5,778 nucleotides of DNA from Bifidobacterium breve (GTDB lineage: Bacteria > Actinomycetota > Actinomycetes > UBA12327), in assembly GCA_943332445.1 (NCBI GenBank), contig CALQPL010000082.1, forward strand, positions 1 through 5,778. Direction: 5' to 3'. The notes below the pieces were generated by a model. That model had not been told where the DNA came from and did not search any database. It saw only the letters and a program-made list of their open reading frames with translations. Both the position numbers and the translations under genes were made by a program. Each line of letters begins with the position of its first letter. Within the stretch, counting starts at the first letter, position 1. Below are positions 1-5,268 of the stretch, piece by piece.

Positions 1-291
1 CTTGGCTACCGCATTGTTGCTTTCGTTTTCCCACTGTGGACCTTTGCTGTTATCGCTGGTGCGATCTGGGCTGAAAATGCGTGGGGACGATATTGGGGTT
101 GGGACCCGAAAGAGACGTGGGCCTTCATTACCTGGGTTGTTTATGCGGGGTATTTGCATGCACGGGTCACCGTGGGCTGGAAGGGCCGCAAGACAGCGGT
201 CATCGCCTTGGTGGGATATGCGTCATTGATCTTCAATTTCATTGGAGTCAACATTTGGCTTCCCGGTTTGCATTCGTATTCCGGGCTGTAA
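1..291 (+). CDS. ccsB: c-type cytochrome biogenesis protein CcsB/ResC, C-terminal part (5' truncated by window)
   Basis: The frame is open from base 1 to a TAA at 289-291 and gives the last 96 residues of a CcsB (ResC/CcsA) protein. This membrane protein works with ResB in system II cytochrome c maturation, carrying heme across the membrane for attachment to apocytochromes. A WWD heme-handling signature, WGRYWGWDPKETW, is visible at fragment residues 28-40. A conserved-looking YLHAR follows at 51-55. The ending FNFIGVN...GLHSYSGL at 78-96 contains a His (91) that matches the usual position of the external heme-ligand histidine after the WWD segment. Hydrophobic stretches at about 5-24, 41-53 and 65-82 fit the last membrane helices. 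The 5' end, start codon and any ResB partner lie outside the window. The identification is strong; the choice among the names ccsB, resC and ccsA is convention. Confidence 0.93.
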   Translation, partial: LGYRIVAFVFPLWTFAVIAGAIWAENAWGRYWGWDPKETWAFITWVVYAGYLHARVTVGWKGRKTAVIALVGYASLIFNFIGVNIWLPGLHSYSGL

Positions 292-301
292 ATCCGCTGC
301 G

Positions 302-601
302 TCAGCTGGGCGGCGTCTCACCAGGTTCGCCATCACGACGAGGCTTTTTGCGATCCAGGTCGCGCAGAAAATCAGGGTCATCGTCGGGAGCCACGGGACG
401 AGGCGCTGGTCGGGGACCTGATCCCTTGCGGCGACCAATGGTCAGCCAGGCCAATGATCCAACAATGGGCACCATCAGGATGATCAGGATCCATGCCGCG
501 CGCGGCAGTTTTCGCACATCCCGTTTGGCTGTTTGAGCACAGTCAACAAGGGCCCAGACCCCCAGGATTACTGGGACTGCGTACAACAGAATGCGAACCA
601 C
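302..601 (-). CDS. PLDc_N (phospholipase D nuclease N-terminal) domain membrane protein
   Basis: This 99-residue protein starts at GTG 601 and stops at TGA (302-304), both on the minus strand. Two hydrophobic helices (about residues 3-20 and 35-55) bracket a charged loop. The pattern WALVDC...VRKLPRAAWILI...P..GSLAWLTIGR is that of the PLDc_N family, the two-helix module also found at the N-terminus of cardiolipin synthases. No HKD catalytic motif is present, so it is not itself a phospholipase. The tail is Pro-, Asp- and Arg-rich, probably cytosolic and disordered, and contains PDDDPDFLRDLD, which I recall from short actinobacterial PLDc_N proteins. The function is unknown. It is convergent with ccsB (10 bp between stops) and divergent from mqnL (36 bp between starts). 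I see no good Shine-Dalgarno before the GTG, but a TAGAGT hexamer lies 6 nt upstream, which suggests a leaderless transcript. Confidence 0.85.
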   Translation of the reverse strand: MVRILLYAVPVILGVWALVDCAQTAKRDVRKLPRAAWILIILMVPIVGSLAWLTIGRRKGSGPRPAPRPVAPDDDPDFLRDLDRKKPRRDGEPGETPPS

Positions 602-607
602 GAAGCC

Positions 608-613
608 ACTCTA
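608..613 (-). promoter_or_regulatory. Putative -10 element of the PLDc_N gene (leaderless type)
   Basis: On the minus strand the hexamer TAGAGT (4 of 6 to TATAAT, fits TAnnnT) is followed by 6 nt and then the GTG start at 601. This spacing would place the transcription start at or next to the start codon, as in actinobacterial leaderless genes. I find no convincing -35 hexamer. The assignment rests on pattern and spacing only. Confidence 0.4.
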
Positions 614-622
614 GAGCGCACC

Positions 623-631
623 TGCGATGAT
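623..631 (+). promoter_or_regulatory. Putative extended -10 element of mqnL (leaderless type)
   Basis: TGC-GATGAT reads as an extended -10: TGn followed by a hexamer that keeps the key A at position 2 and T at position 6 (4 of 6 to TATAAT). It ends 6 nt before the GTG at 638, so the predicted transcription start falls on the start codon. No -35 is evident, which extended -10 promoters can tolerate. The hexamer lacks the first T of TAnnnT, so it is weaker than the site on the other strand. Confidence 0.3.
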
Positions 632-637
632 TGCACT

Positions 638-2089
638 GTGACTAACGCTGACTTGCCATCCTTCCTCGCCGACCTTGAAGCCAAGGGACAGCTGCATCGT
701 GTGAGCGCGGAGGTTGATCCCGAACTCGAAGTGGCTGAAATCGTGAGCCGCGTGGTGGCCGCTGGTGGACCAGCGTTGATCTTTGACAACGTCCGAGGCA
801 GTCAGAGTCCTCTGGCCATCAATGTTTTTGGAACAACCGAGCGAATGGCGGCCGCGCTTGGCGTGAGTGACCTAGACGAGATTGGTCAGCGCATTCGTGA
901 ACTTCTGAAGCCCGAACTTCCTAAGGGGGTCGGCGGCCTTAAGGACGCTTTGGGCAAAGTCATGCAGTTGCGTAGTGCTCCGCCGAAAGTGGTGAAGCAG
1001 TCAACGGTGCAATCCGTGGTGCTGCGCGGTGATGACGTCGACCTGGATCTCCTTCCCGGCATCAAGCAGTGGCCCGACGATGCTGGTGTGTTTCTCAATC
1101 TGGGATTGACGCACACCAAGCACCCGGAAACCGGGGATCGCAATTTGGGGATGTACCGCTTGCAAAAGCACAGCCGCAATCAGATCGGTTTGCACTGGCA
1201 AATCCACAAAGACAGCAATGCTCACCACGCGGTGGCTGAGCGTCGGGGCGAACGACTTCCTGTGGCGATCGCTTTCGGCTGTCCGCCGGCAGTTACGTAT
1301 GCAGCCAGCGCACCCTTGCCCGCCGAAATTGATGAATATTTGTTCGCCGGATTCCTCGCTGGCGAGCGCGTGGAGCTTGTTGACTGCTTGACGGTGCCCT
1401 TGCAGGTCGCAGCCGGCGCTCAAATCGTCCTTGAGGGCTGGATTGAACCTGGTGCTCGCAAGCCTGAGGGTCCCTTTGGCGATCACACGGGTTACTACAC
1501 GCCACAAGAAGACTTTCCGGTCATGACCGTCGACACGATGACGATGACGACCAATCCGGTGTATCAATCCATCGTTGTGGGGCGACCACCCCAAGAAGAT
1601 GGACCTATTGGCATGGCCACTGAGCGAATCTTCTTGCCGTTGTTGCAGTTAACGCATGCAGAGATTGTTGATTATCACTTGCCGGAGTACGGCGTCTTCC
1701 ATAACTGCGTGATTGTCAGTATTGACAAGAAGTTCCCCAAACATGCGATGAAGGTGATGAGCGCACTGTGGGGTGCAGGTCTGATGTCATTGACCAAATT
1801 GATCATCGTCGTTGACAAAGACGTTGATGTGCACAACTACGCCGAAGTAGCGTGGCAAGTGTTGGGAAACGTGGACTATGACCACGACGTGCTCCACACC
1901 ACCGGCCCGGTTGATCACCTTGATCACAGTTCGTACCAGCAGTTCTGGGGCGGCAAGCTCGGTATTGATGCCACCGCCAAGCGTGCCGACGAGGGATACA
2001 CCCGCGAATGGCCCGATGCTGTGGCACAAGACCCCCGCATTGTGGAGCTGGTCAATCAGCGCTGGGCCTCCTATGGATTGGCACCGTGA
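638..2089 (+). CDS. mqnL: UbiD-family menaquinone biosynthesis decarboxylase (futalosine pathway)
   Basis: This is a 483-residue prFMN-dependent decarboxylase of the UbiD family, closest from memory to the Streptomyces SCO4490 type. It is expected to remove the carboxyl group from prenylated 1,4-dihydroxy-6-naphthoate late in the futalosine route to menaquinone. The N-terminus (DLPSFLADLEAKGQL, then AGGPALIFDNVRG) is typical of the family. Counting from GTG 638, NLGMYR supplies Asn169 and Arg174, EYLFAGFL supplies Glu233, and EGPFGDHTGYY supplies Glu277 and Asp282. These match the metal-binding and catalytic positions known in Fdc1; Asp in place of Fdc1 Glu282 is usual in UbiD proper. The frame stays open up to TTG 533, but that extension lies antisense over the PLDc_N gene and has no family resemblance, so GTG 638 is preferred. 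The length agrees with the roughly 490 residues usual for UbiD. It is first in a run with mqnP and ubiX, and the latter makes its cofactor. Confidence 0.95.
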   Translation: MTNADLPSFLADLEAKGQLHRVSAEVDPELEVAEIVSRVVAAGGPALIFDNVRGSQSPLAINVFGTTERMAAALGVSDLDEIGQRIRELLKPELPKGVGGLKDALGKVMQLRSAPPKVVKQSTVQSVVLRGDDVDLDLLPGIKQWPDDAGVFLNLGLTHTKHPETGDRNLGMYRLQKHSRNQIGLHWQIHKDSNAHHAVAERRGERLPVAIAFGCPPAVTYAASAPLPAEIDEYLFAGFLAGERVELVDCLTVPLQVAAGAQIVLEGWIEPGARKPEGPFGDHTGYYTPQEDFPVMTVDTMTMTTNPVYQSIVVGRPPQEDGPIGMATERIFLPLLQLTHAEIVDYHLPEYGVFHNCVIVSIDKKFPKHAMKVMSALWGAGLMSLTKLIIVVDKDVDVHNYAEVAWQVLGNVDYDHDVLHTTGPVDHLDHSSYQQFWGGKLGIDATAKRADEGYTREWPDAVAQDPRIVELVNQRWASYGLAP

Positions 2090-3006
2090 GTTCTACGCCC
2101 ATGAGCAACGACCAAGCCAGTTCCCACGCAGTGCGTTCTTTTTTGCGGTTAGTCACGATCGAACACAGCGTGTTTGCTCTGCCATTCGCCCTCATTGGAG
2201 CGTTAGCCGCGATGCAGGCGACCACGGGGTCGATGGCCTGGGCCGAACTCCTGCTGATCATCGTGGCCATGGTGGGGGCTCGCACCTTCGCGATGGCAGC
2301 CAATCGAATTATTGATCGTGAAATCGACGCAGCCAATCCGCGCACTGCGCAACGTGAATTAGTTACCGGCGCGGTGAGTGTGCGAACGGCCAATGTGGGT
2401 GCAGCCGTTTCTTTGGTGGTGTTCCTCGGTGCTTGCGCGGCGCTCAATTGGTGGTGCGTGTTGCTTGCACCTCTGGCGGTTGCGCCACTGATCGTTTATC
2501 CCTATGCCAAACGATTCACGAATTTCCCGCACGCAATTTTGGGGATCGCTCAATTCGTTGCCCCGGTGGGTGCATGGGTTGCGGTGACCGCAAGCTTGAC
2601 GTCGCCGTCTCCTGCACCTGCTGTATGGCTGGGTCTAGCGGTGGGGACATGGATCGGCGGCTTCGACTTGATTTATGCCAGTCAAGACGTGGACTTCGAT
2701 CGCAGCGAAGGTGTGAAATCAACGCCAGCTCGTTTCGGTGTACGCAATGCGTTGCTAGCGGCCCGCTTCATTCACGTCCTAACGCTGCTTGCGCTGATTG
2801 GTTTTGGGCTGACTACTGACTGCTCGCCATGGTGGTGGGCTGGTGTGGCTTTCACCGCCTGCGCTTTGGCTTACGAGCACTCCTTAGTCAAGGCTGACGA
2901 CCTGAGCCGGGTAAACCGGGCCTTCTTTACGGTCAATGGCTTCGTTGGGTTGGGCCTGTTCGCCTTTGCCTTGCTTAACTTCTGGGCACTTGGGCTATCG
3001 GCCTAG
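2086..3006 (+). CDS. mqnP: UbiA-family prenyltransferase MqnP (futalosine pathway)
   Basis: This integral membrane prenyltransferase of the UbiA superfamily probably attaches the polyprenyl chain to 1,4-dihydroxy-6-naphthoate. Both Asp-rich, Mg-diphosphate-binding motifs are present: NRIIDREID (residues 68-76 counted from ATG 2101) and DLIYASQDVDFD (179-190). The rest resembles Streptomyces MqnP: RLVTIEHSVFALPF near the N-terminus, YPYAKRFTNFPHAILG in the middle, LSRVNRAFFTVNGF near the end. About eight or nine hydrophobic segments are visible. GTG 2086 overlaps the mqnL stop as GTGA, a typical sign of translational coupling, and gives 306 residues. ATG 2101 gives 301 residues and is a real alternative. 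Neither has a clear Shine-Dalgarno. The five-residue difference does not affect any domain. Confidence 0.93.
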   Translation: MSSTPMSNDQASSHAVRSFLRLVTIEHSVFALPFALIGALAAMQATTGSMAWAELLLIIVAMVGARTFAMAANRIIDREIDAANPRTAQRELVTGAVSVRTANVGAAVSLVVFLGACAALNWWCVLLAPLAVAPLIVYPYAKRFTNFPHAILGIAQFVAPVGAWVAVTASLTSPSPAPAVWLGLAVGTWIGGFDLIYASQDVDFDRSEGVKSTPARFGVRNALLAARFIHVLTLLALIGFGLTTDCSPWWWAGVAFTACALAYEHSLVKADDLSRVNRAFFTVNGFVGLGLFAFALLNFWALGLSA

Positions 3007-3059
3007 GAATATCGTTGGGCGAGTGGCGCACGGACTAGGTCATGCACCACAGTTAACCC

Positions 3060-3707
3060 GTGACTTCACCACGTCAGCCTTGGATCGTCGGAATCTCCGG
3101 CGCTAGCGGGACCGGCTATGCCGCGGCCGTCATCAACGGATTACTCGATGCCGGTGAATCAGTAGACCTCGTGGTTTCAAAATCCGCGCGTTTAACCATT
3201 CTGGATGAACTCGGTTTGGCGTGGCGTGACGCTCATTGGCGCGAAGACCTCGCGGTGCTGCTGAATCGCGACACGACCGATGTTGATGTGGTGTTGTGGG
3301 CGTCCACCGATTTCGCCGCGGGACCGTCGTCTGGTTCTTACCCTGCTAAGGGCATGGTGGTCGTACCCGCGAGCACGGCAAGCGTCGCAGGAATCGCGAT
3401 GGGGCTGAGTAAGGACCTTTTGCAACGCGCTGCGGATGTGACCTTGAAGGAACGTCGCCCGTTGGTCATGTGTGTTCGCGAGACTCCCTTTACGCGCTCC
3501 ACGCTTGAACACATGCTGACGCTGGATACGGCTGGAGCTGTTGTCTTACCCTGTAACCCGGCGTTCTATCACGGCCCTACGCAGATGCAACAACTTGTGG
3601 ATTTTGTTGCGGGCAAGGTCCTGGATGTGTTGGGGGTTTCGAACGACCTATTTGCTCGTTGGCAGGGTGAACTCGGCGCAGCCCGCAAGGCCGCGCAATC
3701 GGACTAG
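3060..3707 (+). CDS. ubiX: UbiX-family flavin prenyltransferase (prFMN synthase for the UbiD partner)
   Basis: This 215-residue flavin prenyltransferase (called MqnM in this pathway) joins a dimethylallyl group to FMN to give prenylated FMN, the cofactor of UbiD-type decarboxylases such as the mqnL product. The FMN-binding start GISGASGTGYA is at residues 11-21, with Ser40 in VVSKSA. SGSYPAKGMVVVPAS (91-105), LQRAADVTLKERRPLV (121-136), RETPF (140-144) and PAFYHGP (167-173) follow the family pattern. By recalled alignment to Pseudomonas UbiX, Arg123, Lys130, Glu141 and Tyr170 match active-site residues, while the late phosphate-contacting Arg185 is Lys186 here. The start is GTG 3060. A 53-bp gap separates it from mqnP, with no clear Shine-Dalgarno; a poor -10-like CACAGT ends 6 nt before the GTG. 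Length is normal for the family. Confidence 0.95.
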   Translation: MTSPRQPWIVGISGASGTGYAAAVINGLLDAGESVDLVVSKSARLTILDELGLAWRDAHWREDLAVLLNRDTTDVDVVLWASTDFAAGPSSGSYPAKGMVVVPASTASVAGIAMGLSKDLLQRAADVTLKERRPLVMCVRETPFTRSTLEHMLTLDTAGAVVLPCNPAFYHGPTQMQQLVDFVAGKVLDVLGVSNDLFARWQGELGAARKAAQSD

Positions 3708-3737
3708 CCACGCTGAGTCTGTGGCGATAGGTCGGCG

Positions 3738-3743
3738 TAGGGT
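3738..3743 (+). promoter_or_regulatory. Putative -10 element of mqnE (leaderless type)
   Basis: TAGGGT fits TAnnnT and is separated from the mqnE ATG (3750) by the 6 nt GAGGTT, which would start transcription at the ATG. A possible -35, CTGAGT at 3713-3718, sits at a long 19-nt spacing and is weak. The GAGG inside the spacer resembles a Shine-Dalgarno but is only 2 nt from the ATG, too close to work normally. If real, mqnE is transcribed separately from mqnL-mqnP-ubiX. Confidence 0.45.
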
Positions 3744-3749
3744 GAGGTT

Positions 3750-4886
3750 ATGGATTCAGGCCTCAAGCGCGAACTCGAAGACAAGATCTCTGCCGGCGAA
3801 CGGCTGAGTTTTGACGATGGTGTGGCGCTGTACGAAACCGATGACTTGATGTGGCTGGGCCAGTTGGCTCATGCCAAGCGCACCGAACTCAATGGCGATG
3901 CGGTGTATTTCAACGTTAACCGTCACCTGAACATGACCAACGTCTGTAGCGCGAGCTGCGCTTACTGCTCGTTCCAGCGCAAGCCAGGCGAAGCGGATGC
4001 GTACACGATGCGCATCGAAGAAGCCGTGCGCCTAGCGGAGGCGATGGCACCTGAGGGATTGACCGAACTTCACATCGTGAATGGCCTGCACCCGACGTTG
4101 CCCTGGCGTTATTACCCCAAGAGTTTGAGTGAGCTGCGCGCCACCTTGGGACCCAATGTTGCATTGAAGGCGTTCACCGCAACGGAGATCCACTGGTTCG
4201 AGCGCATTAGCGGACTCAGCGCTGACGAGATTTTGGATGAATTGATCGATGCTGGGTTGAGTTCACTCACCGGCGGCGGTGCGGAAATCTTTGATTGGGA
4301 CATCCGCAAGCAAATCGTTGACCATGACACGCACTGGGAAGACTGGTCACGCATTCACCGACTGGCGCACAGCAAAGGCATGAAGACGCCAGCCACGATG
4401 CTCTACGGGCACATCGAGGAGCCTCGTCATCGGGTGGACCACGTTCTGCGCTTGCGCGAATTGCAGGACGAAACCGGTGGGTTCATTACGTTTATCCCGT
4501 TGCGGTTCCACAACGACAACAACCGTTTGAGTCACCTGCCGATGGCCACGGGCGCTGAAGCCCTCAAGACATTTGCCGTCTCACGGTTGCTTTTTGACAA
4601 TGTCCCGCACGTGAAGTGCTTCTGGGTTATGCACGGTTTGACTACGGCCCAGTTGAGTTTGAATTTCGGCGTGGACGACCTCGATGGCAGCGTCGTGGAA
4701 TACAAGATCACCCACGATGCCGATGGTTTTGGTACTCCCGACAAACTCACCCGCACTGATCTACTCGATTTGATCCGCGATGCAGGGTTTGTTCCCAAGG
4801 AGCGCAACACGTTGTACGAAGTGATTGAAACTTTTGATGGTCCCGACCCCGAACGCCGGCAAAAGCCGCAGTCCATCGGAGCCTGA
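3750..4886 (+). CDS. mqnE: Aminofutalosine synthase MqnE (radical SAM)
   Basis: This 378-residue radical-SAM enzyme belongs to the futalosine pathway. MqnE adds a SAM-derived adenosyl radical to 3-[(1-carboxyvinyl)oxy]benzoate to form 6-amino-6-deoxyfutalosine. The [4Fe-4S] motif CX3CX2C is at Cys66, Cys70 and Cys73 (NVCSASCAYCSFQR), preceded by FNVNRHLNMTN. Further family blocks are ELHIVNGLHPTLPW (106-119), LTGGGAEIFDW (173-183), TMLYGHIEEPRHRVDH (216-231) and VEYKITHDADGFGTP (316-330). The opening DSGLKRELEDKISAGERL and the whole length resemble the Streptomyces MqnE more than MqnC, the related cyclase. Relative to the Streptomyces protein as I recall it, the loop after FIPLRFHNDNN (248-258) is shorter by roughly nine residues. 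It lies 42 bp after ubiX, with its own possible promoter. The start ATG 3750 matches the family N-terminus. Confidence 0.95.
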   Translation: MDSGLKRELEDKISAGERLSFDDGVALYETDDLMWLGQLAHAKRTELNGDAVYFNVNRHLNMTNVCSASCAYCSFQRKPGEADAYTMRIEEAVRLAEAMAPEGLTELHIVNGLHPTLPWRYYPKSLSELRATLGPNVALKAFTATEIHWFERISGLSADEILDELIDAGLSSLTGGGAEIFDWDIRKQIVDHDTHWEDWSRIHRLAHSKGMKTPATMLYGHIEEPRHRVDHVLRLRELQDETGGFITFIPLRFHNDNNRLSHLPMATGAEALKTFAVSRLLFDNVPHVKCFWVMHGLTTAQLSLNFGVDDLDGSVVEYKITHDADGFGTPDKLTRTDLLDLIRDAGFVPKERNTLYEVIETFDGPDPERRQKPQSIGA

Positions 4887-4891
4887 TCGCC

Positions 4892-5191
4892 GTGGCCTTG
4901 CTTCGTTACACCGCGCTGCGTGTCGCCCTGTTCCTCGGGACCGCGATCGTTTTGTATCTGGTGGGTGTCAAGGATTTGTTTGTGTGTGCCCTGATCGGCA
5001 TTTTGGTCTCGGGCTTGGTGAGTTTGGTCCTCTTGCGCAATGTGCGCAGTCAGATTGGATCTGCCAAGGAGAAAGAACCCAAGGGCCCCTGGAAATCACC
5101 TCTAGCCCGGATTAGTGACCGCATGGATCAAGCCGCGGCTGCCGAGGACGAGGCCGATGATGCGGCTCGGGCTCAACGCGAACAATCCTGA
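4892..5191 (+). CDS. DUF4229-type small membrane protein
   Basis: This 99-residue protein starts at GTG 4892, 5 bp after the mqnE stop, so it is probably co-transcribed with mqnE. A CGGAG sequence at 4877-4881, 10 nt before the GTG, could serve as a slightly distant ribosome site. It begins LLRYTALRVALFLGTAIV and has two membrane helices (about 5-24 and 29-48), then LLRNVRSQI, a Lys-rich patch and a highly charged, Ala/Asp/Glu/Arg-rich tail (71-99) that may form a helix or coiled coil. The N-terminal LRYT.LR.ALFL pattern and the arrangement fit DUF4229, a small actinobacterial family that I recall near mqn genes. No catalytic residues are evident and the function is unknown. A role in menaquinone synthesis is suggested only by position. 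Confidence 0.8.
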   Translation: MALLRYTALRVALFLGTAIVLYLVGVKDLFVCALIGILVSGLVSLVLLRNVRSQIGSAKEKEPKGPWKSPLARISDRMDQAAAAEDEADDAARAQREQS

Positions 5192-5254
5192 GCCATCGTG
5201 GGCCAGTGACGGCGCACACACACCTAGGTTCGATGAAGCCTTCCTACCGTTGAG

Positions 5255-5260
5255 TATCGT
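5255..5260 (+). promoter_or_regulatory. Putative -10 element of the 3'-edge membrane-protein gene
   Basis: TATCGT fits TAnnnT (4 of 6 to TATAAT) and ends 8 nt before the ATG at 5269, giving a leaderless or very short-leader transcript. A second match, TACCGT at 5245-5250, lies 10 bp further upstream. No -35 is recognisable. The 77-bp gap 5192-5268 otherwise shows no convincing terminator hairpin or T-tract after the DUF4229 gene. Confidence 0.3.
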
Positions 5261-5268
5261 TTTGCCCC

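Noticed and set aside
81..536. 151-codon plus-strand open frame overlapping ccsB and the PLDc_N gene
   Set aside because: It lies out of frame over one well-identified gene and antisense to another. Its translation shows no family features.
533..637. 35-codon N-terminal extension of mqnL starting at TTG 533
   Set aside because: It runs antisense through the start region of the PLDc_N gene, is Cys- and Asn-rich unlike UbiD N-termini, and the family-like sequence begins only after GTG 638.
1001..1594. 197-codon minus-strand open frame inside mqnL
   Set aside because: It is a shadow of a strongly conserved coding gene. The product is low in recognisable motifs, rich in His/Arg/Gln, and has no plausible start context.
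3007..3059. Promoter before ubiX (CACAGT at 3048-3053, 6 nt before GTG 3060)
   Set aside because: Only the A at position 2, one internal A and the final T match. A chance match at a fixed spacing is likely, so it is mentioned only in the gene entry.
5192..5268. Possible terminator near GGTTCGATGAAGCC (about 5227-5240)
   Set aside because: The stem is only about 4 bp with a wobble pair and no following T-tract, too weak to call.
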